DNA from: Saccharibacillus brassicae
GTDB lineage: Bacteria > Bacillota > Bacilli > Paenibacillales > Paenibacillaceae
DNA: 64,000 nucleotides
Reading direction: 5' to 3'
NCBI RefSeq assembly: GCF_006542275.1
Contig: NZ_CP041217.1
Span: forward strand, 4,466,501 to 4,530,500
The position numbers and the translations under genes were made by a program. This document shows, piece by piece, positions 63,223 through 64,000 of this stretch. Position 1 is the stretch's first letter, and every line of letters starts with the position of its first letter. Below the pieces are notes generated by a model. The model was not told where the DNA came from. It did no database searches and saw only the letters and a program-made list of their open reading frames with translations.

Positions 63223-63282
63223 CGAGTTCGGTAACTTGTGGAGAATACACTCAATAACCCACAAGAAGGGGTCGAAACGAAC

Positions 63283-64000
63283 ATGGCTAAAATCGGACAA
63301 CTTTTAAAATCCAAATGGATATGGATTGGTCTTCTTTTTGTAGGAATCGCGGCTTGGTGGATCTGGTCTTCCATGCTGAGCGCCAAACCGAACGCCGGAC
63401 CGGATTTGCAAAACTTGCAGACGACCGCTTTGGAAAAAGGAGAAATTACCCGTTCGCTGCTCGTATCGGGCACGGTCCAAAGTCAAAGCAGCCGAAATAT
63501 TTACGCGCCTTCTTCGCTGAAATTGATGGAAGTGCTGGTCAAGGAAGGCGATACGGTCAAAGCCGGACAGAAATTGGCTTCGCTTGCGACCGCCGATCTG
63601 ATTCTGGATATCCAATCGGCGGAACTGAATCTGAAGACGGCGCAGGAAGCTTTGAAAACCGCGGGCACGGACAACGAAAACGCGATCGCGACCGCCCAAG
63701 GAAGCGTGGACACCGCTGCGCTCGAAGTGAAGACGGCGCAGCGGCAGTACGACGAAGCCAAAGCCCAGGTGGAAAAAAAGCCGGGCACGGCGGTCGTATC
63801 GGCTCGCGCGGACGTGGAAACGGCGGAGCGGCAGCTGGCCCTGAGCCGCAGCCAGGCGCAGGGGCGTTCCGGCGGTGCTTTGGCATCGGCCAAAAAAGAG
63901 CTGGAAGTCGCGCAGCGGCAGTACGACCTGCTGTCGGCCCAGCAGCAAAATCGGACCGGAACCACGGTCGTCTCGGCTCAAAAAGAGCTGGATATTGCCA
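63283..64000 (+). CDS. efflux membrane-fusion (HlyD/MacA-type) protein, cut by window end
   Basis: The open frame from ATG 63283 runs off the window after 239 residues. One N-terminal membrane helix (WIWIGLLFVGIAAWWIWSSM) anchors the protein. A lipoyl/barrel half-motif follows (ALEKGEITRSLLVSGTVQSQ, MEVLVKEGDTVKAGQKLASL). From about residue 105 there is a long alpha-hairpin of repeated TAQ/QRQYD heptads (VKTAQRQYDEAKAQ, ELEVAQRQYDLLSAQQ). Such proteins link an ABC permease to the exterior; MacB-type ABC genes are expected past the window. Divergent from the two-component genes, which probably control it. Confidence 0.9.
   Translation, partial: MAKIGQLLKSKWIWIGLLFVGIAAWWIWSSMLSAKPNAGPDLQNLQTTALEKGEITRSLLVSGTVQSQSSRNIYAPSSLKLMEVLVKEGDTVKAGQKLASLATADLILDIQSAELNLKTAQEALKTAGTDNENAIATAQGSVDTAALEVKTAQRQYDEAKAQVEKKPGTAVVSARADVETAERQLALSRSQAQGRSGGALASAKKELEVAQRQYDLLSAQQQNRTGTTVVSAQKELDIA

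Overview
The window looks like a contiguous piece of the core chromosome of a high-GC, Gram-positive, endospore-former-type bacterium of the Paenibacillaceae (a Paenibacillus or Saccharibacillus relative). The reasons are Bacillus-type proteins (YitT, YugP, CshA, PepV, Xpt, LicT/BglP, YlmA, 4Fe ferredoxin), strong AGGAGG ribosome sites often followed by TTG or GTG starts, sigma-A promoters, GlnR- and CtsR-type operators, and many GC-ended codons. The genus is an inference; no rRNA is present. I saw no phage, insertion sequence, CRISPR array or conjugation gene.

Layout. 1-4.1 kb, minus strand: a MATE transporter cut by the window edge, a DUF4015 glycoside-hydrolase-like protein, a small unknown protein and YitT. 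4.2-9.3 kb: RNA helicase CshA with a long leader, a DUF624 membrane protein, a probable 6S RNA, a DUF1499-like protein, then divergent thiol peroxidase and rhomboid protease. 9.6-14.9 kb, minus: a class C beta-lactamase-like serine hydrolase, a 7TM-PAS-GGDEF diguanylate cyclase, and a MerR regulator with the YugP metallopeptidase. 15.1-18.5 kb: an ammonium transporter under a perfect GlnR/TnrA box, followed by a DUF294 nucleotidyltransferase and a DnaQ-like exonuclease. 18.5-24 kb: a frame-disrupted small gene, citramalate synthase, DNA polymerase IV, ferredoxin, an L,D-transpeptidase and a 45-residue membrane protein. 24-31 kb: PyrD, a small (p)ppGpp synthetase overlapping a DUF309 gene, RsmF, an RsuA-type pseudouridine synthase, a glycosyltransferase and Xpt. 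31-41 kb: small unknown genes, tRNA-Leu(CAG), a MEDS-PAS hybrid histidine kinase, PepV, asparaginase, MsrA, an orphan SUKH/SMI1 protein, GNAT, DUF2164 and a phosphotransferase. 41.4-44.3 kb: a divergent MFS / TetR-PhzF unit with matching operators. 44.3-51.2 kb: excalibur protein, small genes (one frame-disrupted), ThrC, an HIBADH-like dehydrogenase, VanZ, an NTR/TIMP-like protein, a histidine-phosphatase operon and a GNAT gene broken by a stop codon. 51.2-54.5 kb: a LicT antiterminator and beta-glucoside PTS with two successive RAT/terminator switches. 54.6-64 kb: manganese catalase, BKACE enzyme, HD-GYP phosphodiesterase, phosphatase plus ABC ATPase, Hsp20 under a CtsR box, and a two-component system divergent from a membrane-fusion protein cut by the window end.

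Functional themes are nitrogen uptake (AmtB/GlnR), cyclic-di-GMP and (p)ppGpp signalling (GGDEF, HD-GYP, RelQ), oxidative and heat stress (Tpx, MsrA, Mn-catalase, Hsp20), RNA modification, and sugar-PTS antitermination. Most of the sequence is ordinary core genome. The points of most interest are regulatory sites, palindromic intergenic elements, three disrupted small genes, and the AmtB-nucleotidyltransferase-exonuclease cluster.
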